Shown here piece by piece: positions 9,949 through 17,434 of a stretch of 64,000 nt of DNA; positions within the stretch are counted from its first letter, which is position 1, and each line of letters begins with the position of its first letter. Under the pieces are notes generated by a model that was given only the letters and a program-made list of their open reading frames with translations, made no database searches and was not told the DNA's origin. Origin of the DNA: Lachnospiraceae bacterium (lineage in GTDB: Bacteria; Bacillota; Clostridia; Lachnospirales; Lachnospiraceae). A program made the position numbers and the translations under genes. The stretch covers positions 1 to 64,000 of the forward strand of contig JAUNGG010000005.1 of NCBI GenBank assembly GCA_030524635.1. The letters run 5' to 3'.

Positions 9949-11254
9949 TCAAATCCTCCCTTGCCTTCTTTTTTTTCCGATAACAAAGTGGAAACAGGAA
10001 TAGGATCCCGCTGCCGCTGACAAGCATAACAGCAAGGAACCCGCAATTTCCCATACTCTCATCTCCGGTTTTCGGAAGGGCATCGTGAATGGCCTGACGG
10101 ATGCTCTCAATGACGGGCACAATCACTATGGATGCAGGATCTGAGGGTTCGGGAGCTGAACCAGAGAACTTGCCTGCTCCTCCAGAAGGTTCCGGATGTT
10201 GGTCTTTACCACCTCCTCCGCTGCTTCCTCCTCCAGATGATTCCGTATACTCTGTACTGAAGATCCAACGAACCCTTGCATGCTGCATTGCAGATGCATT
10301 TTGAAGCTCCCTCGGCATATGAATACGGTATGTAACAGCTTCTGTTTCATTCTGCTTCATAGAAGCTGCAATCAAGATACCATCCTTTAGAAGGTCTGCG
10401 CTCAATGGGCCAGTATACAAAATTTCTTTGCCGCAGTTAATCGTAAGAAGCAGATCAGAAAGCAGCTTTAAGGATTCTGTTGACTGATCGTCCGGAACCT
10501 CCGTCCGAAATTTGATGGAAAGCGGTCTGGAAGCTTTATTTCCAATCAGGAAGAAATCTTCCATGGTATCTCCCGGCATCATTGCAGAAAAATCCTGGAA
10601 AAAATCATTGCCGACTTTTATGAATCCATCAACCCCATTCTCGAAAATAACAGCAAACTCCGTATTTTTACCTGCATGGTACCGTTCATGCTCAGTATGG
10701 ACACATGCTTCAATAGGAACTCCAAACCAGGGATCCTCTGAGTCAAATGAAGGGTTGAAATGCACCTTCTGAATGGCTTGTGCTGTGATGTCAATTGAAA
10801 ATTCCTTTCCTGAATCGTTCTCATTCCAAACCGCAGGAATCATAACCTCCTCAAAGAAATGAATCTCCTCTCCGGTATCTACAGGCCTTGTGTAATAGTA
10901 ATAGTCGTTTTGCTTGATCCACCCCTCAGAAATACCGCCTAACATACCTTCTCCAAGGCTGTTGATGCCGGAGGGGTTGACAAATTCTGCTTTTGCCCGG
11001 ATCCATGCTGGTTCTGCTTCGTTGATAATGCAGATGATCTTTACTACCTTCTGACCTGGCAGAACAGTTTTTCTGTCCTGATAAGGGATCTGGTTTCCAA
11101 GGTCATCCAGTTCATATTCTTCAAGCGTAATCGAAATGTCACCGGTAGTTATTGTATTATCCACTTCTGCTGAAAATTGGTGGGTTGCTGCAAAGGCCGG
11201 AGCAGCAGCCAGCAGCCCCACAACAGACGCCAATATAAAAATATATTTTCTCAT
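9938..11254 (-). CDS. LPKTG-anchored TasA-like surface protein
   Basis: A 438-residue precursor. An N-terminal signal peptide ends near APAFA at residues 19-23. A TasA/camelysin-like domain follows, with the TITTGDISITLEEY start motif, GWIKQNDYYYYTRPV and ITAQAIQ. A second beta-rich domain comes next, then a Gly/Ser/Pro linker near 335-370. The C-terminus has a sortase signal: LPKTG at 393-397, a hydrophobic segment and a KKKK tail. Sortase would therefore link it to peptidoglycan; no sortase gene lies in the window. It is the only cell-wall-anchored member of the locus and is a good candidate for the fibre base. The start has a GGGAGG site. A terminator-like hairpin lies just upstream. Confidence 0.8.
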   Translation of the reverse strand: MRKYIFILASVVGLLAAAPAFAATHQFSAEVDNTITTGDISITLEEYELDDLGNQIPYQDRKTVLPGQKVVKIICIINEAEPAWIRAKAEFVNPSGINSLGEGMLGGISEGWIKQNDYYYYTRPVDTGEEIHFFEEVMIPAVWNENDSGKEFSIDITAQAIQKVHFNPSFDSEDPWFGVPIEACVHTEHERYHAGKNTEFAVIFENGVDGFIKVGNDFFQDFSAMMPGDTMEDFFLIGNKASRPLSIKFRTEVPDDQSTESLKLLSDLLLTINCGKEILYTGPLSADLLKDGILIAASMKQNETEAVTYRIHMPRELQNASAMQHARVRWIFSTEYTESSGGGSSGGGGKDQHPEPSGGAGKFSGSAPEPSDPASIVIVPVIESIRQAIHDALPKTGDESMGNCGFLAVMLVSGSGILFLFPLCYRKKKKAREDLNEG

Positions 11255-11298
11255 TCACCGCTACCTCCCGGCAATTCCCTTTTTATGGTTTGTCTCGA

Positions 11299-11332
11299 AA
11301 AAGGGCACAGAAGGACAATCCTGTACCCTTTT
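11299..11332 (-). terminator. Hairpin between TasA-like and LPKTG genes
   Basis: AAAAGGGCACAG (11299-11310) and CTGTACCCTTTT (11321-11332) pair with one G-U. On the minus strand the stem runs into TTTTTC. It sits 44 bp before the next start codon, leaving little room for a promoter. Partial termination would make the TasA-like protein more abundant than the downstream products. Confidence 0.65.
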
Positions 11333-11415
11333 CCAAGAGTTCCGTTCTTTTACCATTAATAAAAAGAATGGTCTGAACAGTTACAAAGATTGATACAAAG
11401 AATCAGGGTCTCCTC

Positions 11416-12303
11416 TTAATGTTCTGCCCCGATCAGATCCTGCACATTGCCTGCGCCTGCCTGCTTAGCATCTGTACTGTGTATGCCGGTCCATGCTGCC
11501 AAAGCGCCATTGGCATCCTCTGTACGGTTCTGGGTCTTATAAATGGTAAAGATCTGGGACAAGGTAGCCTCAGACATATCATCTCCAACCGGAATGTTAT
11601 CATTGAGCTCACTGTTATCTGTGTTCTGCAGGAAATCAGACTGGATCGCATACGCTCTTACCGGAACAGTCAGCTTCTCACCTTCCAGCTGGCCCTCCAC
11701 AATGTTTGCCAGACGAATGTAATCAAACACGGACGGTACTACAGTGGCATCTGCCGCTTCAACTGCAGCAACATAACCATCCTCCCCCGGATTGCCAATG
11801 GCAGCCTTAGCTTCTGCTGCGGCCTTTACCACCTTGTTGTAGCCATATACATAGGTCATGTAATCAGAAATGCCATCGCCGTCCTCATCAACTTCAGCGG
11901 CATTGCCGATCTGTACCCAGCCGTCATTAACGGATGAATATTTACCGGAGCTTGCCCGGAAATCAAACAACTGCTGATTGGATGTCTGTTCTTGCACCGT
12001 ACCGTCATAGCCTGCCAACTTCACCTCGGCCATGGGAATATCAAAGCTTACAAACACAATCTCATCATTGCTGCCAGTATTGGCAACCGTTGGATCTTTC
12101 CGGATCTCCTGATTCGGTACACGGGGAACATCATCCTCCGGAGTATAGTTGGGCTCAGAAAGATCAATGGTAACCTTACCAACTGTAAATGTGTTGGAAG
12201 TCGTCTCACCATCCGTCAGGTACGCAGCAGATGCTCCTGCACCTACAGCAGCGATCATGCCGCATGCAGCGATTGCTGCCAGTTTCTTTTTTGTCTTTTT
12301 CAT
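11416..12303 (-). CDS. TasA-like SipW-dependent matrix fibre protein
   Basis: A 295-residue exported protein. The signal peptide (basic KKTKKK start, hydrophobic 8-25, ASAAYLTDGE cleavage region) followed by NTFTVGKVTIDLSE is the typical SipW-cognate pattern of TasA and CalY proteins. The mature part has WVQIGN and the VRAYAIQSD signature near the C-terminus, plus an alanine-rich insertion around 160-190. The gene starts 17 bp after the signal peptidase gene, as in Bacillus sipW-tasA. By analogy it forms amyloid-like or fibrous extracellular matrix. It is probably the major subunit because a terminator-like hairpin follows it. Confidence 0.8.
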   Translation of the reverse strand: MKKTKKKLAAIAACGMIAAVGAGASAAYLTDGETTSNTFTVGKVTIDLSEPNYTPEDDVPRVPNQEIRKDPTVANTGSNDEIVFVSFDIPMAEVKLAGYDGTVQEQTSNQQLFDFRASSGKYSSVNDGWVQIGNAAEVDEDGDGISDYMTYVYGYNKVVKAAAEAKAAIGNPGEDGYVAAVEAADATVVPSVFDYIRLANIVEGQLEGEKLTVPVRAYAIQSDFLQNTDNSELNDNIPVGDDMSEATLSQIFTIYKTQNRTEDANGALAAWTGIHSTDAKQAGAGNVQDLIGAEH

Positions 12304-12320
12304 GTTTCTTTTTTGACAGA

Positions 12321-12935
12321 TTAAATCCCGAATGTTTTATCTGTCTCTCCTTTCCTCTTTTTTAACGAATTGCGTAATTTATTTTGAATCCATGTTGGAT
12401 CTCGGGCTGATTGATGGGGATCACAATTATCGTCCACAACTGCATTTAATACAAAGCAGAATGCATGCAGGCCGAAAAGCCACACAGCCGCAACGAGCAT
12501 AGCTTTTCTCGACAATTTGGATATGACATATCCTGCATAAGGAATACTGGCAGCATAGGTTCCGATGATCTTGTCCATAGTCAGAAGATTCAGATCTTCC
12601 ACTTCATTGTTGTCACCCTTCGTCACAAATCCATCTTTGGTTACTTCTACGATACGATGGGTGACAGTGACATCATCCTTTCCATTGGACATGGTAAACG
12701 TCACAATATCATTTTCCGCTGCCTGCCTATTCCTGGTATTAACAAATACAAGGCTGCCTGTGGGGATGGTTGGCTCCATAGATGATGATAAAATAATGTA
12801 TGGATGAATCCCCGCTATTTTCGGAACTGCTATAACAGCCGCAGCAATAAACGCCAGGACCGTAATCATCCAAAGACAACATTCATAAATTCGTGCTGTC
12901 CGTTTCAGGGCGTTAGCTTGATTGGTTTTCTTCAC
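12321..12935 (-). CDS. sipW: Signal peptidase I, SipW (ER-type)
   Basis: Membrane signal peptidase of 204 residues. There is a membrane segment near 20-40. Catalytic Ser52 lies in SSSMEP, and His93 in VTVTHRIVEV replaces the Lys of ordinary bacterial enzymes; this marks the ER/SipW class. The conserved KGDNNE box is at 106-111, and a second hydrophobic segment is near 145-165. I chose the GTG start at 12935 because AGGAAGG lies 8 bases upstream and because longer starts would overlap the upstream gene. It is placed directly before the TasA-like gene and is presumably the dedicated processing enzyme for the TasA-type precursors downstream. Confidence 0.88.
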   Translation of the reverse strand: MKKTNQANALKRTARIYECCLWMITVLAFIAAAVIAVPKIAGIHPYIILSSSMEPTIPTGSLVFVNTRNRQAAENDIVTFTMSNGKDDVTVTHRIVEVTKDGFVTKGDNNEVEDLNLLTMDKIIGTYAASIPYAGYVISKLSRKAMLVAAVWLFGLHAFCFVLNAVVDDNCDPHQSARDPTWIQNKLRNSLKKRKGETDKTFGI

Positions 12936-13017
12936 GTGTTGATTTCCTTCCTGTAGTTCCTTACGATGCCGGAGTGCCTTTATAAACAAATGGATGTTCA
13001 GCTCAGTATTGATAGAG

Positions 13018-14124
13018 CTAATTCTGGGTTTTATCCGGAGAAAGGATCCCAAGCTCATCTGCCTGCCGTCCATCCGGAGCCAAGGCATTTGTCAGCATCT
13101 GTCCATCCGATGTCAGATAATAGTCCCTGTCCTTCCAGGTCACATAAGCATCATGTGCCATGAATCCGCTGCCCCAAAAGTAATACCAGCTTCCATCGAT
13201 CAGCTGCCAGATATCCTGCGGATAGGTTCCGTCATGGCTGCGGTACCAGTATTCTCCTTCCGGTGTCATCTGCCAGCCAGTGTTTAAGTATTCAACGCGG
13301 TTATTATCCGGCGTATGTGCCAGGCTCTCATCGATCTTATCATTTACCTTTTTCACCTCATATCTTTCCCGATTCGCTCCGGCTGTTTCATTTGTTACGA
13401 TGCAGCTTCCTCCGCTGACCCATTCTCCGTATTTTCCATTCTTTGAGATCGCACGGATCTGATAGCGGTATGTGCCGGCGGTGAGCATCAGTGGGGCAAA
13501 ATCGTAGCTCGTACCAGCTGTTTCAGCATAATGATACGTTCCCTTCGGGTCAGAAAGCCGCAGCCGGTAGCCGACTGCATACCGGCTTTCACTCCATTGG
13601 CCCCTGCAGCCATTCCAGGTGCTTTCTGCAATCTGGCCGGTATATGCGTCCAAATGATCCAACTGAACCACTAATCGGAGCGTATGACCGTTGTCTTCCT
13701 GGCGTGCCCTTAAAAGTACTGCACCCATGCCAGAAAGGGTGATCTTATTCTTATCCAAAGCCGAAAACCGAAACTGATATCCGGCAGCAGTTGAAAGCTC
13801 AACTACATAGATATCTTTCGGATCACCATAAGAAGCATCATAAAGAGCATCATATGGATCATTAAAATTCTCGTATGGTCCATCTGAATTCAGCTCATAA
13901 TATACTTCTGCCGATTCACACAAATCTACCTGATACTGTGCCGGGCTCCTTGCAATAGCTTCAATCTGAGGCAGCCCGCTGAAATCGTAGGCATCCGAAA
14001 TAAATTTTACATTTACCCGGTCAATTCTGACCACGGCGTAAGACCGGCAGGAGGCTGCCAAAGACAGAATAGCCGCAGCCAATAATACATTTGTTATCCA
14101 GTTCACATGCTTGAATCCGTTCAT
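13018..14124 (-). CDS. Secreted protein with Fn3-like part and wall-binding repeats
   Basis: A 368-residue exported protein of unknown function. The signal segment is at about 12-32. Residues 35-260 look beta-rich, with an Fn3-like pattern near 175-245 (AGTYRYQIRAISKNGKYGEW). The C-terminal 90 residues contain aromatic repeats of the choline-/glucan-binding type (GWQMTPEGEYWY, WQLIDGSWYYF, DYYLTSDGQM). These usually attach proteins non-covalently to wall polymers. It is the first structural gene after the hairpin. SD AGGTGAG lies close to the ATG. It may help seat the fibre in the wall; this is inference from position. Confidence 0.65.
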   Translation of the reverse strand: MNGFKHVNWITNVLLAAAILSLAASCRSYAVVRIDRVNVKFISDAYDFSGLPQIEAIARSPAQYQVDLCESAEVYYELNSDGPYENFNDPYDALYDASYGDPKDIYVVELSTAAGYQFRFSALDKNKITLSGMGAVLLRARQEDNGHTLRLVVQLDHLDAYTGQIAESTWNGCRGQWSESRYAVGYRLRLSDPKGTYHYAETAGTSYDFAPLMLTAGTYRYQIRAISKNGKYGEWVSGGSCIVTNETAGANRERYEVKKVNDKIDESLAHTPDNNRVEYLNTGWQMTPEGEYWYRSHDGTYPQDIWQLIDGSWYYFWGSGFMAHDAYVTWKDRDYYLTSDGQMLTNALAPDGRQADELGILSPDKTQN

Positions 14125-14145
14125 TTCTCACCTCACCTTTCAATT

Positions 14146-14193
14146 AAAAAAAAATCCCCTTACCAAGACAATTACTTGTCCTGATAAGAGGAT
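14146..14193 (-). terminator. Terminator/attenuator between XRE gene and fibre operon
   Basis: Arms 14154-14171 and 14176-14193 pair with a few G-U wobbles around TTAC. On the minus strand the stem is followed by nine T residues (14145-14153 region). It begins 3 bp after the regulator's stop codon and ends about 21 bp before the next start, with no space for a promoter between them. Confidence 0.85.
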
Positions 14194-14196
14194 ACC

Positions 14197-14562
14197 TCAA
14201 ATCCGTTTATTTTTCATTGGACTGTTAGTCCTAAAAAATGGTAAAAGCATCAGCAGCCGTTTCAAGAAATTGTGATCCTGCCGTGTCTCCACATCTGTGA
14301 TCAGCTCCTGCCGTGCTTCCACGGTCTCTTCGATCAGCAGCTCTTCCATATGGACACCAAGCAGGATGCTCAGCATAAATAAATGATCCACAGATGGAAG
14401 TACCTGTCCCTTGAACCAGCGGTAAATTGGCTGGGGACAGGACAGGTGAAGGGATTCCTGAATGCTTTTCACGTCATATCCCTTCTCTGCAATTAATTGC
14501 CTCAGGTTGGCACCAGTACGTTTCAGATCAATATTTCTGTAGTCATCATTTCCTTTTTTCAT
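14197..14562 (-). CDS. XRE-type helix-turn-helix regulator
   Basis: Small cytoplasmic DNA-binding protein of about 121 residues. The HTH lies near residues 15-70 (LRQLIAEKGYDVKSIQESLHL, then IYRWFKGQVLPSVDHLFMLS). A basic C-terminal tail follows without a known sensor domain. The start at 14562 has GGAGG five bases upstream; a longer in-frame ATG would put that site inside the gene. It heads the fibre transcript and is separated from it only by a strong hairpin, so it probably controls the locus, perhaps through its own promoter. The target site is not identified. Confidence 0.78.
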   Translation of the reverse strand: MKKGNDDYRNIDLKRTGANLRQLIAEKGYDVKSIQESLHLSCPQPIYRWFKGQVLPSVDHLFMLSILLGVHMEELLIEETVEARQELITDVETRQDHNFLKRLLMLLPFFRTNSPMKNKRI

Positions 14563-14636
14563 AAACACCTCCATTATTCTCACAGGATCCTATAGGCAGC
14601 CGTGGCTGTTTTGGAAAAAAATTCCTGAATAAATAC

Positions 14637-14665
14637 ATTTTATCTGGATTCTGGTCTCTTTGCAA
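14637..14665 (-). promoter_or_regulatory. Sigma-A-like promoter for XRE gene and fibre locus
   Basis: On the minus strand TTGCAA (14660-14665) and TAAAAT (14637-14642) are separated by exactly 17 bases. It lies about 75 bp before the regulator's start codon and is the only good promoter I see upstream of the fibre locus. Confidence 0.6.
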
Positions 14666-14728
14666 GGGTGTTCTAAATAAAATTAATGGGAATGAAAAGA
14701 AAGCAGATTCGGAACCAAACAATAAAGA

Positions 14729-14777
14729 AGCGGTAATTTTTAAGCAGAAATCAATTTGCCGCTTAAAAATTACCGCT
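14729..14777 (-). terminator. Terminator after YneA-like gene
   Basis: Perfect 17-bp inverted repeat: AGCGGTAATTTTTAAGC at 14729-14745 and its complement at 14761-14777, with a 15-nt loop. On the minus strand it is followed by TTCTTTATTGTTT. It separates the SOS gene from the fibre locus. Confidence 0.8.
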
Positions 14778-14801
14778 CTTTACCAGAGAAGAAAGATTCG
14801 A

Positions 14802-15401
14802 TTATTTATAATATACCACTGTCAGGTAATGCCCTGCATGAATTGTGTCGCTGGTCAGCTGGTTCATCCGCTTCAGTTCAGAAATATATTCCTGTGTATC
14901 CATAGGGCTTTTAGCAGAGTAACGGGATGCAATACTCCAGAGACTGTCCCCTTCTTCTACCTGAATGCTGGTGTAATAGGGATGCAGCGCAGGAGAAACC
15001 GCTTCGTCTGCAAAGGCATTGGTCATCATAAAACCACATATATTTACTAAGATCAGAAGAGCTGCAAAGCAGATGACCAGCTTTCTCTGATAGACCTGTG
15101 CTTTCCGCCTCTGGCGCTGCCTTACCGCCCGCTTCTCTCTTTCCTGAACGGTACCGATTACATTCCGCATTGCCGTCCGCTTCAGTTCCAGCTCCTTTAA
15201 TGCCGGTTCTTCCACAGTGTCCATCCTGCTTTTTTTGAAGGAGGAAGCAGGTATAGCCTGCTTTCCTGAGCCTGTGTTTCGCTTTCTTGCTTCTTCTATG
15301 CTGATCACTTTGCATCTGTCAGCTCTTCTTGCAGCCTTTTTTTTATCACTTTCTGAATTTCGTTTCATGGTTTCTTTCAATTCGCTTCCAATCTCCTTCA
15401 T
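14802..15401 (-). CDS. yneA: LysM membrane protein, YneA-like SOS division inhibitor
   Basis: A 199-residue single-pass protein. A Lys/Arg-rich cytoplasmic region of about 107 residues leads to one membrane segment at 108-129 and a C-terminal LysM domain at about 144-197 (YTSIQVEEGDSLWSIASRYS). Membrane segment plus LysM, divergent position next to lexA and overlapping LexA boxes match B. subtilis YneA, which delays septation after DNA damage. The long basic N-terminus is much larger than the short YneA cytoplasmic part, so function could have diverged. The start has a perfect AGGAGG. I infer SOS-induced division arrest. Confidence 0.72.
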   Translation of the reverse strand: MKEIGSELKETMKRNSESDKKKAARRADRCKVISIEEARKRNTGSGKQAIPASSFKKSRMDTVEEPALKELELKRTAMRNVIGTVQEREKRAVRQRQRRKAQVYQRKLVICFAALLILVNICGFMMTNAFADEAVSPALHPYYTSIQVEEGDSLWSIASRYSAKSPMDTQEYISELKRMNQLTSDTIHAGHYLTVVYYK

Positions 15402-15511
15402 ACTTTATCCTCCTGTACCCCATCCGATCAAACTCTCTGCCATAGAAAACAGATGATCCAATCCATACAATCCAGATTTAAAATTTCATGCTGGTGTAAA
15501 TTTCATACTTT

Positions 15512-15540
15512 TATATAATCGAAAACACGTTCGCGAACAA
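15512..15540 (-). promoter_or_regulatory. Promoter for YneA-like gene
   Basis: TTGTTC (minus, 15535-15540) and TATATA (15512-15517) with a 17-base spacer. Both adjacent LexA boxes lie inside this promoter. Confidence 0.55.
15520..15533. promoter_or_regulatory. LexA box 1
   Basis: CGAAAACACGTTCG; one mismatch in the left half to the Gram-positive SOS consensus CGAAC-N4-GTTCG. It abuts box 2. Confidence 0.7.
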
Positions 15541-15547
15541 ACGTTCT
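15534..15547. promoter_or_regulatory. LexA box 2
   Basis: CGAACAAACGTTCT; a near-perfect SOS box directly beside box 1 and overlapping the -35 of the YneA-like gene. Confidence 0.85.
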
Positions 15548-15569
15548 TTATGTTTGATATCATACCACC

Positions 15570-15583
15570 CGAACATCTGTTTG
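15570..15583. promoter_or_regulatory. LexA box 3
   Basis: CGAACATCTGTTTG; central box in the divergent region, one mismatch in the right half. Confidence 0.75.
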
Positions 15584-15605
15584 TCAATTGTTTTTCAGCC
15601 TTTTT

Positions 15606-15619
15606 CGAACAAAAGTTTG
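15606..15619. promoter_or_regulatory. LexA box 4
   Basis: CGAACAAAAGTTTG; upstream of the lexA -35, one mismatch in the right half. Confidence 0.75.
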
Positions 15620-15628
15620 TATTTTTAT

Positions 15629-15657
15629 TTGCATTTTTACCGAACCTATGTTATCAT
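15629..15657 (+). promoter_or_regulatory. lexA promoter
   Basis: TTGCAT (15629-15634) and TATCAT (15652-15657) with a 17-base spacer. LexA box 5 covers the spacer and part of the -10, consistent with autorepression. Confidence 0.55.
15641..15654. promoter_or_regulatory. LexA box 5 (weak)
   Basis: CGAACCTATGTTAT; perfect left half and GTT in the right half. It overlaps the proposed lexA -10. Confidence 0.55.
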
Positions 15658-15710
15658 TATAAATAGAAAATATTTCTAATTGAAAACCACAGATTATGGA
15701 GGTTACATAG

Positions 15711-16325
15711 ATGGCACAAGGAAAAATTTCTGCAAAGCAGCAGGAAATTTTAGAATATATTAAAGAAACCATATTGAAGAAGGGATATCCGCCGGCAGTT
15801 CGTGAGATTTGTGAAGCGGTTCATTTAAAGTCCACTTCATCCGTTCACTCCCATCTTGAAACGCTGGAGGAGAATGGCTACATCCGCCGTGACCCTACAA
15901 AGCCCAGAACGATTGAGATCTTAGATGACTGCTTTAATCTCACCCGCAGAGAGGTGGTCAATGTTCCTCTTGTTGGTGCTGTGGCAGCCGGACAGCCGAT
16001 TCTGGCGCAGGAGAATATTGAAAACTATTTCCCAGTCCCTTCTGAGCTTCTTCCCAATCAGGAGGCCTTTATGCTGAAGGTAAAGGGAGACAGCATGATT
16101 AATGCCGGAATTTTTGATGGTGACCAGATTATCGTAGCGCAGCAGGAAACGGCTGAGAATGGCGATATTGTAGTTGCTCTTTTAGATGATTCTGCCACAG
16201 TAAAGCGCTTTTTTAAAGAAACAGACCGCATCCGCCTGCAGCCGGAGAATGATGCCATGGATCCTATTTTCGCAACAGATATCCAGGTGCTGGGGAAGGT
16301 AGTTGGCCTGATCCGTTTTATGTAA
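15711..16325 (+). CDS. lexA: LexA repressor
   Basis: SOS repressor and self-cleaving protease of 204 residues. A winged HTH spans about 1-65 ([20 protein letters not shown]). The cleavage site is Ala93-Gly94 in VAAGQP, and the catalytic dyad is Ser128 in GDSM and Lys165 in TVKRF. RecA-stimulated autocleavage should relieve repression of its own gene and of the divergent YneA-like gene. GGAGG lies upstream of the ATG. It ends against a bidirectional terminator shared with the rsfS operon. Confidence 0.97.
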   Translation: MAQGKISAKQQEILEYIKETILKKGYPPAVREICEAVHLKSTSSVHSHLETLEENGYIRRDPTKPRTIEILDDCFNLTRREVVNVPLVGAVAAGQPILAQENIENYFPVPSELLPNQEAFMLKVKGDSMINAGIFDGDQIIVAQQETAENGDIVVALLDDSATVKRFFKETDRIRLQPENDAMDPIFATDIQVLGKVVGLIRFM

Positions 16326-16361
16326 GATCACTTTTTCAATCAATGTCAAACTGTCCTAAAT

Positions 16362-16411
16362 AAAATAACCAGCAGACACACCGTTTTTCTGCCGTGTCTG
16401 CTGGTTATTTT
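16362..16411. terminator. Bidirectional terminator, lexA / rsfS
   Basis: Perfect 18-bp inverted repeat (16362-16379 and 16394-16411) with A-rich and T-rich outer ends. It serves the convergent lexA and rsfS transcripts. Confidence 0.9.
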
Positions 16412-16438
16412 GTTCATTTTCATCTTCAGCGATACGCT

Positions 16439-16792
16439 TTACAGCTCCTTGACATCCACAATCGTCTTACCGTCCCTCCAGATCCGCTCCAGATCATAGA
16501 ACAGACGATCTTCTCTGCAGAATACATGAACGATAATATCCTTGTAGTCCATCAGAATCCAGTTTGCAGACTGGTAACCTTCTACCTGCTTGCACTGGTA
16601 TCCGGCTTTTGCCAGATCCTCCTGTACCTGATCTGCCATGGCTTGTACCTGATTGGAATTATTGCCGTTGGCTATGATAAAGTAATCCGCCAGCACAGAA
16701 ACGCCCTGGATATCGATGATCTGAATATCTTCCCCTTTTTTCTCCTCCAGTGCGGCAAATGCCAGCTTTACCATTTCCTTTGAATGATCCAT
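16439..16792 (-). CDS. rsfS: Ribosomal silencing factor RsfS
   Basis: About 117 residues, Iojap/RsfS family. It binds ribosomal protein L14 and blocks subunit joining when nutrients are low. Family features include DIQGVSVLADYFIIANG, VEGYQSANWILMDYKDIIVHVF and the YDLERIW end. The start at 16792 was chosen because GAAGGAG lies just upstream; the longer frame would overlap the yqeK stop codon. It is the last gene of the rplU-to-rsfS transcript and directly follows yqeK, the usual Firmicutes order. Confidence 0.92.
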   Translation of the reverse strand: MDHSKEMVKLAFAALEEKKGEDIQIIDIQGVSVLADYFIIANGNNSNQVQAMADQVQEDLAKAGYQCKQVEGYQSANWILMDYKDIIVHVFCREDRLFYDLERIWRDGKTIVDVKEL

Positions 16793-16805
16793 ATCGTTCT
16801 CCTTC

Positions 16806-17420
16806 TCAATCATTTAATTCTTTGGCCAGGACGCTCTTTCTGTGAAGCTCCTGATAGTAGTCAAATGCCTTCAGGGTCATCGGGTCGATCTTTCCGGACT
16901 TTTTATTCAGATAGGCCAGAGTCCCTTTTAATATTTCATACATCGTTTCGTCCAGATCGATGTAAGCCAGCTTACGCATCTGCGGCAGATCGGCTGCCTT
17001 ATATCGCCTGGGTTCGATGTAATCGGCGATATAAACGATCTTCTCCAGCATGGACATCTCCGGTCTTCCTGTGGTGTGGTACAGAATTGCAGACAGAATC
17101 TCCGGATCCTGGATCCCGTATTTATTCTGTGCCAGCCAGGCCCCATAATTTGCGTGGAGAACAGCCGGAGCGGCCTCCTCCTCCGGTGTAAAGGAGATAT
17201 TATGCTTTCTGCATTTTTTCAGGATAATATCATCCGAATACCGTTTCCCGCAGTCATGAAGCAGTCCTGCCAGCTCTGCCTTTTCCATGTCATATCCGTA
17301 GCGCATCGCCAGATTCATACAGGTATAGGACACGCTGAGGGAATGCTCATAGCGCATGGGATCCAGTTTCATTTCCAAATTTCTGCGGTAAGACGAAATC
17401 AAATTAAATGCTTCTGTCAT
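16806..17420 (-). CDS. yqeK: HD-domain hydrolase YqeK (diadenosine tetraphosphatase)
   Basis: A 204-residue metal-dependent HD hydrolase. The YqeK family splits Ap4A symmetrically into two ADP. Metal-binding residues are visible: H26 (RYEHS), H55-D56 (LLHDCGKR), H89, H115 (ILYHTTG) and D133 (YIADYIEP). It lies between nadD and rsfS. The short gaps show an operon, and nadD-yqeK-rsfS is a conserved trio in Firmicutes. Confidence 0.9.
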   Translation of the reverse strand: MTEAFNLISSYRRNLEMKLDPMRYEHSLSVSYTCMNLAMRYGYDMEKAELAGLLHDCGKRYSDDIILKKCRKHNISFTPEEEAAPAVLHANYGAWLAQNKYGIQDPEILSAILYHTTGRPEMSMLEKIVYIADYIEPRRYKAADLPQMRKLAYIDLDETMYEILKGTLAYLNKKSGKIDPMTLKAFDYYQELHRKSVLAKELND

Positions 17421-17434
17421 TTGGATATCCTCCT

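Noticed and set aside
13018-14124. Lipoprotein
   Set aside because: The LAASC segment has Ala, not Leu/Val/Ile, at -3, so the lipobox is poor; a normal signal peptide fits better.
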